Origin: Syntrophomonadaceae bacterium
GTDB taxonomy: Bacteria > Bacillota > Syntrophomonadia > Syntrophomonadales > Syntrophomonadaceae
NCBI GenBank assembly: GCA_028698695.1
Contig: JAQVWB010000113.1
Span: 1 to 6,642, forward strand
Direction of reading: 5' to 3'
Length of the DNA stretch: 6,642 bases
Under the pieces are notes generated by a model. That model was not told the origin of the DNA, ran no database searches, and was given only the letters and a program-made list of their open reading frames with translations. Positions 4,730 to 6,642 of this stretch are shown in pieces. The position numbers and the translations under genes were made by a program. Within the stretch, counting starts at the first letter, position 1; every line of letters begins with the position of its first letter.

Positions 4730-5572
4730 ATGCAAATTGCAATTGCCAGCGGTAAAGGCGGAACCGGTAAAACCATGCTGGCAGTCTCTTTATCCGAGTT
4801 ACTGGGAGAAACCTCCATGCTGGTTGACCTGGATGTCGAAGAACCCAATGCCGATTTGTTTCTGGATAAACTGCTGGAACAAAACCACACGGTTACGAGG
4901 ATGATTCCAGTTATCGATTATTCACTTTGTACCTTTTGTGGAGTTTGTGCAGCAAATTGCGCTTTTAATGCCCTGGTAGTTATACCTGGCGAAGTTATGG
5001 TTTTCCCGGAATTATGCCACAGCTGTGCTGCCTGTTATTATACCTGTCCAGTAAATGCAATAACTGAAGGCCAGCATCCGGTCGGTAATATTGAGGAATA
5101 CCTGTTAAAAAACGCCAGCCGACTTGTAACTGGCCGATTGTCAGTGGGTGAAGCTCAAAGCCCGCCCGTAATCAAGCAGGCTAAAAAAACGGCCGCCCGT
5201 TATTGGTGTACCAATACGGTGCTTGACTGTCCTCCGGGAACAGGATGTGCGACTATGGAAGCTGTAAAGGGCTCCGATTATTGTATTCTGGTTACCGAAC
5301 CAACACCTTTTGGCCGGCATGATTTAAAAATAGTATTGGAAGCAATAAAGCTGCTGAATATTCCCATGGGTGTGGTAATAAATCGCTGGGAAGGCGATGA
5401 TGCCGGTATTGATCAACTAACTGCTCAATATCAGGTGCCTATTTTGGAGCGTATTCCGTTTAGTCGGGATTTGGCTGCCGGATTTACCAAAGGAGAACAT
5501 CCTATAAATCTGATGCCGGAATTACGTGATAAACTGGAAAATATTTTGCTGATCTTGCAGGTGACTAAATGA
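4730..5572 (+). CDS. MinD/Mrp-type P-loop ATPase with inserted 2x[4Fe-4S] ferredoxin domain (first copy)
   Basis: 280 residues, cytosolic. A deviant Walker A motif GKGGTGKT is at 8-15, with the signature Lys9 that allows ATP-sandwich dimers; VDLDVEEPN (32-40) is the A'-type motif, and LDCPPGTGC the Walker B/switch region. Inserted between them is a ferredoxin domain with C67-x2-C70-x2-C73-x3-C77 and C96-x2-C99-x2-C102-x3-C106P. Later blocks (ILVTEPTPFGRHDLKIVLEA, GVVINRWEGDDAG, IPFSRDLAAGFTKGEHP) belong to the MinD-superfamily ATPases with a ferredoxin insert (COG1149 type). In Desulfovibrio such ATPases are partners of ORP. A role in ATP-driven cluster or electron transfer is inferred. AAAGGGG (4717-4723) lies in the end of the preceding gene. 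The stop overlaps the next start (ATGA), so the two ATPases are probably made together. Confidence 0.9.
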   Translation: MQIAIASGKGGTGKTMLAVSLSELLGETSMLVDLDVEEPNADLFLDKLLEQNHTVTRMIPVIDYSLCTFCGVCAANCAFNALVVIPGEVMVFPELCHSCAACYYTCPVNAITEGQHPVGNIEEYLLKNASRLVTGRLSVGEAQSPPVIKQAKKTAARYWCTNTVLDCPPGTGCATMEAVKGSDYCILVTEPTPFGRHDLKIVLEAIKLLNIPMGVVINRWEGDDAGIDQLTAQYQVPILERIPFSRDLAAGFTKGEHPINLMPELRDKLENILLILQVTK

Positions 5573-6429
5573 TGAAAGAAATTGTTTTTTTAAGTGGTAA
5601 AGGCGGAACCGGGAAAACCTCCCTGTGCTCATCCTGTGTTTTTTTGCAGCCCGACTGTGTTATGGTCGATTATGATGTTGAAGCCTCCAACCTTGATATA
5701 CTATTTGACCTGCAACTAAATTCTGAGGAAGAGATCATATCCGGACAGATAGCCAACATTAATCCGGAACGTTGTATTGAATGCATGCTATGTGAAGATC
5801 TGTGCCGCTTTGAAGCTATAGATAATTTGGTTGTTCAGGAAATAGAATGTGAGGGTTGCGGTCTGTGTTTCCATTTGTGCAGTGTATCGGCAATTAGCAT
5901 GTTTCCCAATAATGTCGGTAAACTATACCATGGAGTTGATTCCGAAGGCACACACTGTTTTTATACCAAAGTTAAACCTGGTGCGGGAAATTCCGGGAAA
6001 ATAGTTACGCAGATAAAAACCAAAGCCCGTGAACTGGCTGAAGAAAAAAACACTGATTTTATTCTGGCAGATGGTCCGCCTGGTATTGGATGCAGTGTAA
6101 TTGCCTCTCTTACTGGTGCCAGCCTGATAGTAATGGTAACTGAACCTGGTATATCAGCTTTTGATGATATGAAACGACTCTGGCAGCTACTGCAAAGTCG
6201 TTCAGTGCCTGCAGTAATTGTAATTAATAAATGGGATTTAAACCCCGATTACTGTCAACTTATAGAAGAATGGGCGGCTGAAAATCAAATACCTGTTGTC
6301 GGCAGAATTCCTTACAGCGGGATGATATCAAAAAATATAACTAATGCAGTTATTCCGGCCAGTGACAGCAATCTGGTCAGTATATACAAAGATGTGTGGC
6401 AGGAAATTTTAAAGAGCGTCATGCAGTAA
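5569..6429 (+). CDS. MinD/Mrp-type P-loop ATPase with inserted 2x[4Fe-4S] ferredoxin domain (second copy)
   Basis: 286 residues and a divergent paralogue of the gene before it, with the same order of parts. Deviant Walker A GKGGTGKT lies at 10-17, VDYDVEASN at 33-41, then a ferredoxin insert with C69-x2-C72-x2-C75-x3-C79 and C94-x2-C97-x2-C100-x3-C104, then ADGPPGIGC and MVTEPGISAFDDMKRLWQLL. Both final cluster Cys are followed by Arg or Ser instead of the usual Pro (LCRFEAI, LCSVSAI), and extra Cys occur near the P-loop (C20, C23, C30). The start overlaps the upstream stop by 4 nt; a second ATG at 5572 is equally possible. Two unequal copies suggest a heterodimer, as proposed for the paired ATPases of ORP loci. 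Function beyond ATP binding and cluster binding is inferred. Confidence 0.9.
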   Translation: MMKEIVFLSGKGGTGKTSLCSSCVFLQPDCVMVDYDVEASNLDILFDLQLNSEEEIISGQIANINPERCIECMLCEDLCRFEAIDNLVVQEIECEGCGLCFHLCSVSAISMFPNNVGKLYHGVDSEGTHCFYTKVKPGAGNSGKIVTQIKTKARELAEEKNTDFILADGPPGIGCSVIASLTGASLIVMVTEPGISAFDDMKRLWQLLQSRSVPAVIVINKWDLNPDYCQLIEEWAAENQIPVVGRIPYSGMISKNITNAVIPASDSNLVSIYKDVWQEILKSVMQ

Positions 6430-6466
6430 AATCTTATCCATATTTAGCAAGATAGGAGAATGTGAA

Positions 6467-6642
6467 ATGCAGGTTCAAATTAAAATCCTCGTAGAGAATA
6501 CCACCCCGGTACCCGGCTTAATCGGCGAATACGGATTTGCAGCGCATATTAAAGCTGATGGCAAGAATATTTTATTTGATACCGGCAGTTCCGGAGCACT
6601 TATAAACAATAGCCGTATTTTAGGGGTAGAGCTTGATAAACT
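6467..6642 (+). CDS. Metallo-beta-lactamase-fold hydrolase, 5' part (cut by window edge)
   Basis: 58 codons are visible before the right edge. The start ATG 6467 has AGGAG (6454-6458) 8 nt upstream and lies 37 nt after the second ATPase, in the same direction. The translation MQVQIKILVENTTPVPGL, then GEYGFAAHIKADGKNILFDTGSSGALINNSRILGVELDK, is the N-terminus of the metallo-beta-lactamase family related to MJ0301/COG1237. The strand ending in LFDTG is typical, but the HxHxDH metal motif would lie beyond the edge. Such proteins often accompany NifX/MinD-ATPase operons in anaerobes. The substrate is unknown. Confidence 0.8.
   Translation, partial: MQVQIKILVENTTPVPGLIGEYGFAAHIKADGKNILFDTGSSGALINNSRILGVELDK

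Noticed and set aside
4579..4890. A 103-codon minus-strand reading frame across the NifX/ATPase junction
   Set aside because: It is antisense to two well-supported genes and its low-complexity, Ser-rich translation looks like a shadow of the opposite strand.
3597..6429. Nitrogenase cofactor assembly cluster (true NifX/NifB/NifH)
   Set aside because: No nifHDK, nifE/N or radical-SAM NifB sequence is present. The ATPases carry ferredoxin inserts typical of MinD/COG1149 proteins, not NifH.

Overview
The window looks like chromosome from an anaerobic, endospore-forming, low-GC Firmicute of the Clostridia type. The evidence is a sporulation sigma factor (SigK) with its pro-sequence, a peroxiredoxin that appears to use selenocysteine, a Tat-exported iron-sulfur/cytochrome b pair of the formate dehydrogenase type, and a gene set for an 'orange protein' (ORP)-like complex, which is typical of strict anaerobes. 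I cannot assign a genus from the sequence alone.

Layout. (1) 1-349, minus: 5' part of sigK, cut by the window edge, with a SigE-like promoter at 381-409. (2) 524-1240, plus: one peroxiredoxin gene split by an in-frame TGA (767-769) exactly at the peroxidatic residue. A hairpin with bacterial SECIS geometry follows at 780-797, so I annotate one 238-residue selenoprotein rather than two ORFs. A perfect 21-bp palindrome overlaps its -10 region. (3) 1241-1579: gene-free convergent region holding a bidirectional terminator (1287-1327), a nested inverted-repeat element (about 1359-1510) and a small hairpin over the next stop codon. (4) 3392-1580, minus: two overlapping genes for a Tat-exported ferredoxin-like subunit (FdnH-like) and a four-helix di-heme cytochrome b (FdnI-like). 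No catalytic subunit is present in the window. (5) 3393-3596: divergent regulatory region with a CsoR-family-like palindrome on the left, and on the right a consensus sigma-A promoter surrounded by large palindromes. (6) 3597 to the right edge, plus: an operon of DUF134-NifX fusion, stand-alone NifX/ORP-like protein, two MinD-type ATPases each carrying two inserted 4Fe-4S clusters, and a metallo-beta-lactamase-fold protein cut by the window edge.

How the parts may work together. The right-hand operon matches in composition the ORP complex known from Desulfovibrio: a NifX-like protein that carries a Mo-Cu-sulfide cluster, plus two ferredoxin-containing MinD ATPases. Here a DNA-binding DUF134 domain is fused to a second NifX-like domain, suggesting a regulator that senses the same ligand and controls its own operon through the palindromes at the promoter. 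The FdnH/FdnI-like pair would pass electrons between a periplasmic-side partner encoded elsewhere and the quinone pool. The selenocysteine peroxiredoxin would remove peroxides.

Most notable observations: the Sec peroxiredoxin lacking a normal resolving cysteine, the DUF134-NifX fusion with a strong internal ribosome binding site, the Cys-to-Gly change in the third cluster of the ferredoxin subunit, and the inverted-repeat element between the convergent genes.
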